Shown here one piece after another: positions 7,956-17,271 of a stretch of DNA of 64,000 nt (within the stretch, counting starts at the first letter, position 1; each line of letters begins with the position of its first letter). The notes under the pieces were generated by a model. That model saw nothing but the letters and a program-made list of their open reading frames with translations, was not told where the DNA came from and made no database searches. The stretch is from Maribacter aquivivus (lineage in GTDB: Bacteria; Bacteroidota; Bacteroidia; Flavobacteriales; Flavobacteriaceae). The stretch covers positions 406,471 through 470,470 of the forward strand of contig NZ_FQZX01000003.1 of assembly GCF_900142175.1 (NCBI RefSeq), written 5' to 3'. Made by a program: the position numbers and the translations under genes.

Positions 7956-10900
7956 CTATGAATTCCCTTTTAATTCTGTTGGTAGGATGCCAAACTCATT
8001 CTTAAAACATTTGCTAAAGTAAGATGCAGATGAGAAACCAACTTTAAAACCAACCTCGCTAATAGATTCACTTCCGCTCTCTATCATTTGTTTGGCTTTT
8101 TTAAGTCTAATTTTTCTGATGAGTTCAGTGGCGGTCATCCCAGTAATGGCCTTTATTTTTCTATACAATTGACTTCTGCTTAAAGACATGTCATCAGCTA
8201 AATGTTCAACGTTCAAATCTGGTTCCCCTAGATTTTCGTTTACATAATCTAGCACTTTTTGCATAAAAGTTTTATCTAAACTGGTTGTGTTTTCAAGAAG
8301 GGTTATTTTATTCTCCTCATTAATGTTCTTCTCTATAAATTGTTGTCGCGTTTCTATTAATCGCTTTATATATGACCTTAATAATTTCATTTCAAAAGGC
8401 TTATTAAGATATGCGTCTGCACCAGAATCTATGCCTTTTATTTTATCGCTGCTCATTGCTTTAGCGGTAAGCATTAAAACAGGGATATGACTCGTTTTTA
8501 AATTTTCTTTAATATGGGTGCAGAATTCAAAACCATCCATTTCTGGCATAATAACATCAGAAATTATTAAATCTGGAATTCCCTTAAGTGCCATTTGTAA
8601 ACCGGTTTTCCCATTTTCAGCTTCTACAACAGTATAATCTGTTCTAAGTTTATTTTTTAAATAATTTCTAAGTTCAATATTGTCTTCCACTACCAAAATG
8701 GTCTTTTTGTTTTCAATATCCAGATTACTTATTGCATTGATTTTTTGGTCTTCTTCTAGATGTTCCTCTTTAATATCTAGGTTTAAAACTTTACCTGAAG
8801 GAATGGATATTTCTGAAGAGTGAAAATGTTCTTTCCCCAATGGAAATAACAATGTAAATTTTGTACCTTGATTAACTTCGCTACTTACTTCTACGATGCC
8901 TTTATGCATCTGTACAAAACTTTGTACCAACTCAAGGCCAATACCTGTGCCTGATCCGCCAAAATAATGTTGACTTTTATTTGTTGCTTGATAGAATCTT
9001 TTGAAAATATGTTCAATATCATCTTTGTTAATACCTGATCCTGTGTCTTCAATACTAATTTCTAATGCTTTATGCATTTTAGAATCATCTAGCAAGGGGA
9101 AAACTACTTTGTTTTTATGGGAATAAATTCCTAACGTGATTACACCACTTTCTGGTGTTGCCTTAAAAGAATTGGATAACAAGTTGAAAATGACTTTTTC
9201 CAATAATCCTGGATCCCCCCAAAAATCCATTTCGTTATTGTCATCTGTTTCAGTGGTAAGCAGTATGTTCTTTTCAAAAGCCTCTTCTTCAAAGTGCTTT
9301 GCAATTTCCTTAACAAATTTATAAGCATCTATTTTTGAAGTGTTTAATGTCATTTTGTGAATATGGAGTTTTCTAAAATCCATTAATTCATCAATAAGGG
9401 TTTTAAGTCTTTGGGCATTTCTGTAGATGATTCTATGTTTTTCTTTTAAGCCTTTATTTAGTTTGTAATTATTAGTCTCCATGATATCCATAATAGGATT
9501 CATGATAAGGGTGAGGGGAGTTCTGAATTCGTGGGAAATATTGGTAAAAAATTGAATTTTCTTTTCGTTTAAAATCTCTTCTTGTTGTCGTTGTGATCTT
9601 TCTAACTGAATGATTTGTCTTTCTTCTCTTCGCTTATTCAGTATCCAATTAACTAATAAAATAAGGCTAATGAATGCTATCATATAACCAATTGTAGCCC
9701 ATGTTGTTGCCCACCATGGCGCAAGTATGGTAATAGGTAGTTCTAATGAGCTTTCTGTCCAAACACCATCATTATTGGATGCTTTTACATGAAAAATATA
9801 ATCGCCAGGGTTTAGGTTAGTATACGTGGCGGTTCTTGTATTACCTACATAGTTCCAGTTATTTTCTAGCCCTTCCAAGTAATAGGCATATTCATTATTG
9901 TTTGCTCTGGTGAAATTGACTGCAGCATACTCAAGTGTGAATACAAACTGATCTGGTTTTAAGGTTAGCTGTTCTGTTTCTGAAATAGTTTTTTGAATAG
10001 GAGATCCTTTTTCTAATGGATTTACTGATTTGTTAAACAGCTTTAAATCAGTAAAATATACTAATGGCTTGTTTGTATTTTCTAATATGTTATTAGGGTT
10101 GAAATAGTCAATACCTTCATAATTGCCAAAATAAAGAATTCCGTGTTTATCTTTAGTTACGGCATTATAGTTGAAGTTGTTAGCGAGTAAACCATCTTCT
10201 TTATTGTAATTTAAAAATTGCTTTGTTTTTGTGTCTAACATGGCAAGTCCCGTTTCGCCACTTACCCAAATATTCTGGTTATCATCTTCTATAATCGATG
10301 AAATATTTTCTAATAACAGACCGTCATCTACATTAAACCAATCAACTTTGTTTTCTTCTAGATTAATTTTACATAACCCATTGCCATATGTTCCAAGCCA
10401 AATATTGTTAGCACTGTCTTCATATAAGGATCTTGCATTTATGGTACCTTGAATATTAGAATTTTTGGTAATTAAATTATTTAAAATTTTAGTTTCTAGT
10501 TTTTGTTCATCAGGCCAATAGGCTTTAACCAAGCCGTTTGGTCCGCCAATCCAGATATGGTCTTGGTGGTCTACTAATACGGTCCTAACATGGCCTTCTT
10601 TACCTAAAGGGGTGGTGAAAGCATCGCTAGAGTGGTGGTGAAACTCTTTTGTATCAGGATTGTATGAATGTAAACCGCCAAAATAGGTGCCTATCCAAAT
10701 TGTACCTTTAGAATCTTCGGAGAAACTGATAACACTATTAGAGGTTAATGCCCGGTTGGTTGATTCAATAGAAAAGTTTTTAAACGATCTACCACCTTTA
10801 GGTAAGTAGAATATACCAGAACTCCACGTGCCCGCCCATAGGTTCTCTTGTTTGTCTAAGAAAATAGTTTGAACGTCTAAATTTTTTAGTTTTTCAGAAT

Positions 10901-12122
10901 TACTAATAAAGTTGTCAGATATATGTGTGAATTCTTTAGTTTCTAAATTGTATTTATCAATACCGCCACCGTCCATTCCTATCCAAAGTTGATGATCACT
11001 ACCTTGTACAATACCAGTTACAGAAGGCGATTGTAAGGAGTTATCGCTGTATGGTAGACTTTCTAATTCTGAAAATTTGTCATAATATTTGTCGTAAACA
11101 CTAATGCCCTTATTATAATAACCTAACCATATGCGTTCTTGATTGTCCACAAAAATTGACCATATAGAATTTGAACGAATGCGTTTTGGGTCAGATTTGT
11201 CATATGTGTAATTATGAATTGGGTTCCCATTACGGTCTAAAACAAAAAGGCCATCATTTTCCGTAGCACATATGACGGTGTTATTTGGTAATACTTCTAT
11301 TGCAAAAATACGCTTGTCTGTAAAATCGAAAATAGAAGCTGTATAGCGGTCGTCTATTTTGTTTCTTACTTTAAATAATCCCTTGGTAAAGGTGCCTAGC
11401 CAAATGTTTTCATTATTATCTATGGTTATTGATTGTATGGCGTAGTCATTTAAAAGAGTCCCATTTTCGGTACTTATTGTTTTTGGTTTTAGAACATTAT
11501 CACTTTTGTGATATTTGAATAGCCCATCAGTGGAGCCAATTAGCATGTCACCATTCTTTAAAGGAACAATAGCATTTATTACTGATTGTGTGCCTAATGA
11601 GCCAGTCTCGTCTTTTATTTCTTCAATTGAATTATCTATTACGTTTAACTTAAAAAGACCGTGTGCTGGAGTGCCAATGAATATAGACCCATTGATATCT
11701 TCACTAATAGAAAAGACAGGTAGATCTTTGTTGGTTAGTTCATTTTTTGAAATTCTAATACTAGAAAATAGGTCTAATTCTTTGTCGTATTTATTTAAGC
11801 CTTCGTTTGATCCTACCCAAATATTATCTTTAGAGTCAATAAAGATGGTATTGACTATTGAGTTATTTATTGAGCTGCTGTCATTGTCATCATGCTTATA
11901 CTTTTTTAAATCTGTACCATTATATTTTAACAAACCTTCTCCGTAGGTGGCAATCCAAATAAGACCTTCTTTATCTTGAATTATTTTGGTGATAGCGCTC
12001 TTTGGTATGCCATCATCAATAGTAACAAAATTATAGATATCATTATTTGTTTGCGCACTAACCTGTAAGGCTAGCGTCATGCAAATAGCAAACACCCATA
12101 CAAATAATTTTTTGTCACTCAT
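7956..12122 (-). CDS. Hybrid two-component system regulator (propeller-kinase-receiver-AraC)
   Basis: A 1388-residue one-protein signalling system typical of Bacteroidota polysaccharide loci. In order: signal peptide (about 1-24, ending VSAQ), periplasmic two-component-regulator propeller repeats with W-I/L-G motifs (about 30-690), a Y_Y_Y domain (about 720-790), a transmembrane helix (about 800-828), a HisKA domain with His864 in ISHEFRTPL, an HATPase domain with GGSGTGIGLELV, a receiver with Asp1189 in IISDVIMPEMDG, and a C-terminal AraC HTH. The sensor likely binds xylan-derived oligosaccharides and activates the flanking susCD and GH10 operons. All catalytic residues look intact. It has its own 236-bp upstream gap. 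Confidence 0.96.
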   Translation of the reverse strand: MSDKKLFVWVFAICMTLALQVSAQTNNDIYNFVTIDDGIPKSAITKIIQDKEGLIWIATYGEGLLKYNGTDLKKYKHDDNDSSSINNSIVNTIFIDSKDNIWVGSNEGLNKYDKELDLFSSIRISKNELTNKDLPVFSISEDINGSIFIGTPAHGLFKLNVIDNSIEEIKDETGSLGTQSVINAIVPLKNGDMLIGSTDGLFKYHKSDNVLKPKTISTENGTLLNDYAIQSITIDNNENIWLGTFTKGLFKVRNKIDDRYTASIFDFTDKRIFAIEVLPNNTVICATENDGLFVLDRNGNPIHNYTYDKSDPKRIRSNSIWSIFVDNQERIWLGYYNKGISVYDKYYDKFSELESLPYSDNSLQSPSVTGIVQGSDHQLWIGMDGGGIDKYNLETKEFTHISDNFISNSEKLKNLDVQTIFLDKQENLWAGTWSSGIFYLPKGGRSFKNFSIESTNRALTSNSVISFSEDSKGTIWIGTYFGGLHSYNPDTKEFHHHSSDAFTTPLGKEGHVRTVLVDHQDHIWIGGPNGLVKAYWPDEQKLETKILNNLITKNSNIQGTINARSLYEDSANNIWLGTYGNGLCKINLEENKVDWFNVDDGLLLENISSIIEDDNQNIWVSGETGLAMLDTKTKQFLNYNKEDGLLANNFNYNAVTKDKHGILYFGNYEGIDYFNPNNILENTNKPLVYFTDLKLFNKSVNPLEKGSPIQKTISETEQLTLKPDQFVFTLEYAAVNFTRANNNEYAYYLEGLENNWNYVGNTRTATYTNLNPGDYIFHVKASNNDGVWTESSLELPITILAPWWATTWATIGYMIAFISLILLVNWILNKRREERQIIQLERSQRQQEEILNEKKIQFFTNISHEFRTPLTLIMNPIMDIMETNNYKLNKGLKEKHRIIYRNAQRLKTLIDELMDFRKLHIHKMTLNTSKIDAYKFVKEIAKHFEEEAFEKNILLTTETDDNNEMDFWGDPGLLEKVIFNLLSNSFKATPESGVITLGIYSHKNKVVFPLLDDSKMHKALEISIEDTGSGINKDDIEHIFKRFYQATNKSQHYFGGSGTGIGLELVQSFVQMHKGIVEVSSEVNQGTKFTLLFPLGKEHFHSSEISIPSGKVLNLDIKEEHLEEDQKINAISNLDIENKKTILVVEDNIELRNYLKNKLRTDYTVVEAENGKTGLQMALKGIPDLIISDVIMPEMDGFEFCTHIKENLKTSHIPVLMLTAKAMSSDKIKGIDSGADAYLNKPFEMKLLRSYIKRLIETRQQFIEKNINEENKITLLENTTSLDKTFMQKVLDYVNENLGEPDLNVEHLADDMSLSRSQLYRKIKAITGMTATELIRKIRLKKAKQMIESGSESISEVGFKVGFSSASYFSKCFKNEFGILPTELKGNS

Positions 12123-12200
12123 TTTACTATATAGTTGATTACAAGGTTTTTTTTATGACTTTTTTTCAAGTGCTTTACCTTTAAAAATAGGTCTATTCTG

Positions 12201-12343
12201 AAATTAAGTGCCTACTTCAATTTTTATTTCAATCTGTTTTAGATGTCTTTGGCGTCATAGTATTTTTTTTAATTTTGCCTCTTTCTGAGTTTTAACTCCT
12301 TTTTAGGGCTATCAGAAGTGTTTATTTTTGAGGCACTTAATTT
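12201..12343. repeat. Perfect 13-bp inverted repeat flanking the upstream region of the hybrid regulator
   Basis: AAATTAAGTGCCT at 12201-12213 and its exact complement AGGCACTTAATTT at 12331-12343 are separated by 117 bp. Both lie in the noncoding gap between the FG-GAP gene stop (12359) and the regulator start (12122). No T tract follows either arm in the direction of transcription, so it does not look like a terminator. Confidence 0.55.
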
Positions 12344-12358
12344 ACTATAACCTTTTCG

Positions 12359-15300
12359 TTAATTCCATCTTACAAACTGCAGGTAGTCGTTGTTTTTAGC
12401 AGCAATTAGGTAAGGTGCCTTGTTTTTGTTATGAATTATTTCAATGGCTTTTACATCGCCAGGTATAAATAATCCACTTTCGTCTGCAGTAATGCTTTTG
12501 AAGTTTCCTTTACCATCACCTTTTAATAGTAGGCCATAACCAGCATCATTTCTTGGAGTTTCTACTTCAGAAACTAATAGGTTGCCAGCAATTAGAATAT
12601 CAAGCAAACCATCTTTATCAAAGTCATCTACAAGAATTTCATTTATGCTAGATATTTGAGCTGCTATTGGTAATTGGTGAACAATGAATTTACCATCTTT
12701 ATTCTCTAAATATACACTGGCAAATGACTTAACCTGATAGTGTAGCGAAGACTCTAGTGACTTTTCTGTATACACATCTTCAAGCGTAGCTTCGGCAAAA
12801 CTCTCGTAATTCTGGAATTTGCGTTTTATGGCTGGTATTTGCTGAGAAGAACATTCACGACCCCGTAAAGGGTATTGTTTACCGTCATTATAATAGCTTA
12901 AAACAATATCTTCTTTATTATCCTTATCAAAATCGTTTACGAAAATATCGAAGGTTTCATCATTTGTGGCCTTGTATTTATAGTTGAGACCATTATTACC
13001 CACAACATAGTCCATATCACCATCTTGATCAAAATCGCCTTGTTCAATACTCCACCACCAACCAATGGTATCAGTTGTTAGGCCCATATCTTCAGAAACT
13101 TCGCTAAAGCCTGTTTCACTATTCTTAAATACTCTAATCGGCATCCACTCACCAACAACGATAATATCTTGCCAGCCATCATTGTTATAGTCTGTAATAA
13201 CTGCGCTTGTGGCCATACCTAAGTTTTTAAAAGCTGAGGGTTGTAATTTTTCACTTGCCTGAAATGCAACTTGGTTTTTGGTGCTAATATTCTCTAAAAT
13301 ATAACTATCTGTAGGGCTAGGGTAGCTGCCAGGTACTTGTCTGCCTAGTACCAAGAGGTCAACATCACCGTCCTTATCAAAATCTGCATTATAAACTTTA
13401 GCGCCACTAATGGTTAAATTTGGCATGTTTTCATTAGACACTTTACTAAATAGACCAGTGCCATCATTGTCGTAAAGTCTATCTTTTAATTTTATATTGT
13501 TTTCGGTAAATTCGTATCCGCCGCTTACTACATACAAATCATTGTCGCCGTCACCATCAGCATCAAAAAATAAAGCTCCAGTATCTTCGCTTAAAATGTC
13601 ATCATCTAAGAAAGTAGCATCTGTTTTAATAAATCCGGTTGAATTTTGAATAAATAAACTACCGGTATTACCTACTGAGCCACCAACGAAATAATCTTCT
13701 AGATCATCACCATTTACATCACCAATAGCTAAAGCCGGACCAAAAGCAGACATTTGGTGGGGTAGTAGTACTTGAGTAGCAAAGTCATCATAATAATTTT
13801 CTACATGTCTATGTTTAGGAAACAATCCTGTAGTGTCAGTTTCAAATACTCTAGCTGCTTCTGTTACTTTTATTATAGTTTCATGAGCATTTGCGGGTGA
13901 CAGTGTTAATTGTTGATTGCTATCTATATTATTCAATTTTTGAATTGTGCCATCTGTCCATACTACTTTTATTTCATCAATTTTCGTGTGTTTGCCTACA
14001 CCAAAATGTAATTCTGGAGCAACAGATGATTGAAAGCCTCTAGAAAGGGTTAATTCTTGTACTTGAGTTATACCTTCTGTTGTAACATAAATTCTATTGC
14101 CCAAGCCAGACGTATTACCTTTTTTACCTGTGAATTTTATTGAAACATAATTATTAGTTTCTGAACTTTTATTTTCAAACAATGAAGCCTTGTCATCAAT
14201 GTTATTAGTTATAATTTCTAAATCTCCGTCGTTATCTAAATCGGCATAAACAACACCGTTAGAAAATCCTTTATAGTCAATTCCCCAAATGTCGTTTGCC
14301 ATTTCAAAATCTAAATTGCCATTATTTTTAAAAATGAAATTTTCGATTTTTTCAGAGGGTATGCTTTTGCTTAATTCTAAAAGTGTGTCTTTTTTAATTT
14401 TAATATCATCAAGCTTCTTAAAATAATCATTATTGTTGATTTCTTTTCTGGTACCGTTAGATACAAATAAGTCTTTGTTTCCATCATTGTCAAAGTCAGC
14501 GAATAAAGGTCCCCAGCTCCAGTCTGTAGAGGAGGTGCCCGTTATTCTAGATACGTTAGAAAAGTGCGGAATACCATCAGTATAAATACCTGAATTCAAT
14601 TGCATGCAATTATGCATATACTGATAATGAAAACCTGCATTCACCACCCCCCAAAATAAACCAGGGTTCATACTTGCCATGTTTGCCTTTTTTCTTCGAT
14701 TACTTCTGGCATCCATATCAACTTGAAAAATATCTAAGTTTCCGTCATTATTGATATCTGCAATATCGGTGCCCATACCATAGAATGCCGTATGTGCAGT
14801 TGCTTCTTTAACAACTTCTTTGAATGTGCCGTTTTGGTTGTTGATATACATAAAATCTGGAGAATTGAAATCATTGGAAACATATAGGTCTGGCCAGCCG
14901 TCATTATTAATATCACCAACCGTTGCACTTAAGGTGAGTCCAAAATTTGTGAGTCCTGCTTCTTGGGTTACATCAATAAATTTATCTCCATCATTTCTAT
15001 ATAAGTGATCAGACTCTGAAGCTTTTGGATTCTTCATTTTAAAGGAATAGTAGAACGTTGGCGATTTAAAGTTGGTGGGTGGGTAGTTGGCAACATACAT
15101 ATCTATATCGCCATCTTTATCATAATCTAAAAAGGTAGCCTGCACGCTATTTCCTGTATTGGCTACACCATATTCTGCTGCTTTCTCGGTAAAAGTACCG
15201 TCGGTGTTATTTATATATAATTGATTTTCTTTGGGTGAGAATTTGCCGCCAACAGAGCAATAGATATCTAAATACCCATCACCATTGACGTCTGCCATAG

Positions 15301-15667
15301 TTACACCTGTATACCAGCGTTCGTCACCAACTACCCCGGCTTTCACAGAAATATCTTGGAACTGAAGGTTTCCTTTGTTTAAGTATAATTTATTTGGTAC
15401 TTGATTACCTGTGAAGAAAAGGTCTAAAAGTCCGTCATTGTTGATGTCACCAGTTGCAACACCACCACCCATGTATAAATATGAATAAGTGAAGTAATTT
15501 AAAGAGTCATTTTCAGTAAGTATGTTACTGAAATCGATACCGGTTTTACTAGCAGCTAAACTTGAGAATATTTTGCTGTCAACCGGTTCTATTTTTTTAG
15601 AACAATTGATGAATGCCAACAAACCTATAGAACAGATTAATGGTCTAAGCACAATTGATAGTTTCAT
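12359..15667 (-). CDS. FG-GAP/VCBS-repeat lipoprotein with ASPIC/UnbV domain (CRTAC1-like)
   Basis: A 1102-residue surface- or periplasm-exposed lipoprotein (lipobox AFINC, Cys22). It contains at least 14 calcium-binding-type D-x-[DN]-x-DG-x-x-D loops such as DINNDGLLD, DVNGDGYLD and DFDKDGDVD, characteristic of integrin-like FG-GAP/VCBS beta-propellers. An ASPIC/UnbV segment around residues 520-590 (LTLSRGFQSS...LHFGVG) separates two propeller blocks. The frame extends upstream to an ATG at 15742, but the start at 15667 gives the signal peptide and the extension would cross a terminator hairpin. It directly follows susD, the position usually held by a surface glycan-binding protein. Biochemical role unknown. 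Confidence 0.9.
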   Translation of the reverse strand: MKLSIVLRPLICSIGLLAFINCSKKIEPVDSKIFSSLAASKTGIDFSNILTENDSLNYFTYSYLYMGGGVATGDINNDGLLDLFFTGNQVPNKLYLNKGNLQFQDISVKAGVVGDERWYTGVTMADVNGDGYLDIYCSVGGKFSPKENQLYINNTDGTFTEKAAEYGVANTGNSVQATFLDYDKDGDIDMYVANYPPTNFKSPTFYYSFKMKNPKASESDHLYRNDGDKFIDVTQEAGLTNFGLTLSATVGDINNDGWPDLYVSNDFNSPDFMYINNQNGTFKEVVKEATAHTAFYGMGTDIADINNDGNLDIFQVDMDARSNRRKKANMASMNPGLFWGVVNAGFHYQYMHNCMQLNSGIYTDGIPHFSNVSRITGTSSTDWSWGPLFADFDNDGNKDLFVSNGTRKEINNNDYFKKLDDIKIKKDTLLELSKSIPSEKIENFIFKNNGNLDFEMANDIWGIDYKGFSNGVVYADLDNDGDLEIITNNIDDKASLFENKSSETNNYVSIKFTGKKGNTSGLGNRIYVTTEGITQVQELTLSRGFQSSVAPELHFGVGKHTKIDEIKVVWTDGTIQKLNNIDSNQQLTLSPANAHETIIKVTEAARVFETDTTGLFPKHRHVENYYDDFATQVLLPHQMSAFGPALAIGDVNGDDLEDYFVGGSVGNTGSLFIQNSTGFIKTDATFLDDDILSEDTGALFFDADGDGDNDLYVVSGGYEFTENNIKLKDRLYDNDGTGLFSKVSNENMPNLTISGAKVYNADFDKDGDVDLLVLGRQVPGSYPSPTDSYILENISTKNQVAFQASEKLQPSAFKNLGMATSAVITDYNNDGWQDIIVVGEWMPIRVFKNSETGFSEVSEDMGLTTDTIGWWWSIEQGDFDQDGDMDYVVGNNGLNYKYKATNDETFDIFVNDFDKDNKEDIVLSYYNDGKQYPLRGRECSSQQIPAIKRKFQNYESFAEATLEDVYTEKSLESSLHYQVKSFASVYLENKDGKFIVHQLPIAAQISSINEILVDDFDKDGLLDILIAGNLLVSEVETPRNDAGYGLLLKGDGKGNFKSITADESGLFIPGDVKAIEIIHNKNKAPYLIAAKNNDYLQFVRWN

Positions 15668-15700
15668 TTTTTTAAGTTTTATATATTTAAAAGTAATACT

Positions 15701-15730
15701 AAAAAAGCAGCATGACTGCACATGCTGCTT
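15701..15730 (-). terminator. Intra-locus terminator between susD and the FG-GAP gene
   Basis: A perfect 10-bp stem, AAGCAGCATG (15705-15714) with CATGCTGCTT (15721-15730), has a 6-nt loop. On the minus strand it is followed immediately by six T residues (15701-15706). It lies 36 bp after the SusD stop and 33 bp before the FG-GAP start. It would cut expression of the downstream gene relative to susC/susD. Confidence 0.85.
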
Positions 15731-15766
15731 AATGGAATTCAACTAAACTAACTTAATAATATTATT

Positions 15767-17251
15767 TTAATAACCAGGATTCTGGTCAGCGGCAGTTACA
15801 TTTTCATTAGAGGTTATTTCTCTATCCGGTATTGGCCAAAGTTCATTTTTACCTACTTGAAAGTTGGTGCCGGCTAATTCTGTAGAAACTAAGTTCCATC
15901 TTAGAATATCGTTATAACGAACTTGTTCACCTGCTAATTCAACTTTTCTTTCATGAACGATAGCTTCAAAAACAGCTGCTTTTGAAAGTCCGTATGGTAA
16001 ACCGTCAAGACTTGCTCTTTCACGAACTTCATTGATTAAATCAATAGCATCATCCTGTGTGCCTACTTCATTTTCACACTCAGCTTTCATCAATAGAACA
16101 TCTGCGTAACGTAGGTAGTTGAAGTTGATGCCTGATTCTTGATCTTCATTAGCATCTTTGTAATAGTTCTGATACTTTTTCCAGCCAGCACGTCTCTGGT
16201 CGCCCGCAGTTAGCATTTCTGCTGTAACTACACCACCTCCGAAAGTGTCACCTACGGAATAGAATGTATCTGCATATCTAGTATCACCTGCTTCATATTC
16301 ATCTAAAAGATCATCTGAAGGGAAAACGTTGAACCAATCATTAAAGCCATATTCTTGACCTCTAAAAGTTGCTTCGTTTGGTCCAGCACCAGTCACGGAT
16401 GAATTCCACTGAGCACTAGTTCCTAAAGCATCATCGTACTCTATCTCAAAAATTGACTCTACACCATGCTCTGTTTCTTCTGTGAAGTTGTCAAAGAAAT
16501 TTGGTTCTAATGAGTAACCAGAAAGCTTATTAAATTCAGCCAAGGCTAAAGCATGCTCTCCTCTAAATAAATATACTTTTCCTAAAAGTGCAATAGCAGC
16601 TCCTTTGGTAGCTCTACCATTAGCTTCTTCACTTTTATCTAGTAAAGTAGCAGATGCAGACTGTAAGTCTGAAATGATTAAAGCGTAAACGTCATCAGCA
16701 GAAGATTTAGCGATACCCTCGGTACTTGTAGGTATTTCTGTAATTAAAGGCATGTCACCAAATCTAGTAACCAATAAGAAATTAAAAAGTGCACGTAAGA
16801 ATCTTGCTTCACCAATAAACTTTTGCTTAATGGTATTGCTTACCAATGACTCCTCTATTGCATTAATAGCTTCTTCGTTGCCAATTACAAAATTTGCTTT
16901 ATTGATACCTCTAAAGCAGCTTTCCCAATAATCTGCTATTGGTCCGTGACTTGAGTCAAAAGAAAAATCTAAATACTGTCTTTTATCAGCCTCTAGTTGC
17001 GGATTCCCGTCATTCTCATGCGACATGTTGTCTTGTGAGAAGAACATGTGCCTAGAGTACAGACCTCTTGTTTGCAAGTTGGCATATACCGCATTTACGG
17101 AAGATTGCACTTGAGCTTCGGTCTTGAAAAATGTCTCTGGAGACAATCCGTTAGGATTAACTAACTCCAAATCATTTTCACTACACCCATTTATAATCAC
17201 CATTGCGGTGAAGAGCGTAAACATTGAAAAAATTATTTTTGTTGTTTTCAT
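15767..17251 (-). CDS. SusD/RagB-family outer-membrane glycan-binding lipoprotein
   Basis: A 494-residue SusD homologue that caps the partner SusC barrel and binds oligosaccharide at the cell surface. The signal peptide ends with the lipobox IINGC (Cys23), followed by acidic residues (SEND), consistent with surface export of lipoproteins in this phylum. The N-terminal SusD-like domain (SPETFFKTEAQVQSSVNAVY) and C-terminal RagB/SusD domain (NYLRYADVLLMKAECENEVG, IVHERKVELAGE, LWPIPDREI) are intact. It starts 20 bp after the SusC stop. Xylan specificity is inferred from the neighbouring GH10 and GH43. Confidence 0.95.
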   Translation of the reverse strand: MKTTKIIFSMFTLFTAMVIINGCSENDLELVNPNGLSPETFFKTEAQVQSSVNAVYANLQTRGLYSRHMFFSQDNMSHENDGNPQLEADKRQYLDFSFDSSHGPIADYWESCFRGINKANFVIGNEEAINAIEESLVSNTIKQKFIGEARFLRALFNFLLVTRFGDMPLITEIPTSTEGIAKSSADDVYALIISDLQSASATLLDKSEEANGRATKGAAIALLGKVYLFRGEHALALAEFNKLSGYSLEPNFFDNFTEETEHGVESIFEIEYDDALGTSAQWNSSVTGAGPNEATFRGQEYGFNDWFNVFPSDDLLDEYEAGDTRYADTFYSVGDTFGGGVVTAEMLTAGDQRRAGWKKYQNYYKDANEDQESGINFNYLRYADVLLMKAECENEVGTQDDAIDLINEVRERASLDGLPYGLSKAAVFEAIVHERKVELAGEQVRYNDILRWNLVSTELAGTNFQVGKNELWPIPDREITSNENVTAADQNPGY

Positions 17252-17271
17252 ATTTCTTTTCTTTTTAGCAA

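Noticed and set aside
11515-11946. 143-codon plus-strand ORF inside the hybrid regulator
   Set aside because: It is an antisense shadow of the propeller repeats with no recognizable domain; the regulator frame is fully intact.
15668-15742. Upstream extension of the FG-GAP lipoprotein ORF to the ATG at 15742
   Set aside because: It would put 25 residues before a perfect lipoprotein signal peptide and translate through a terminator hairpin; the ATG at 15667 is the better start.
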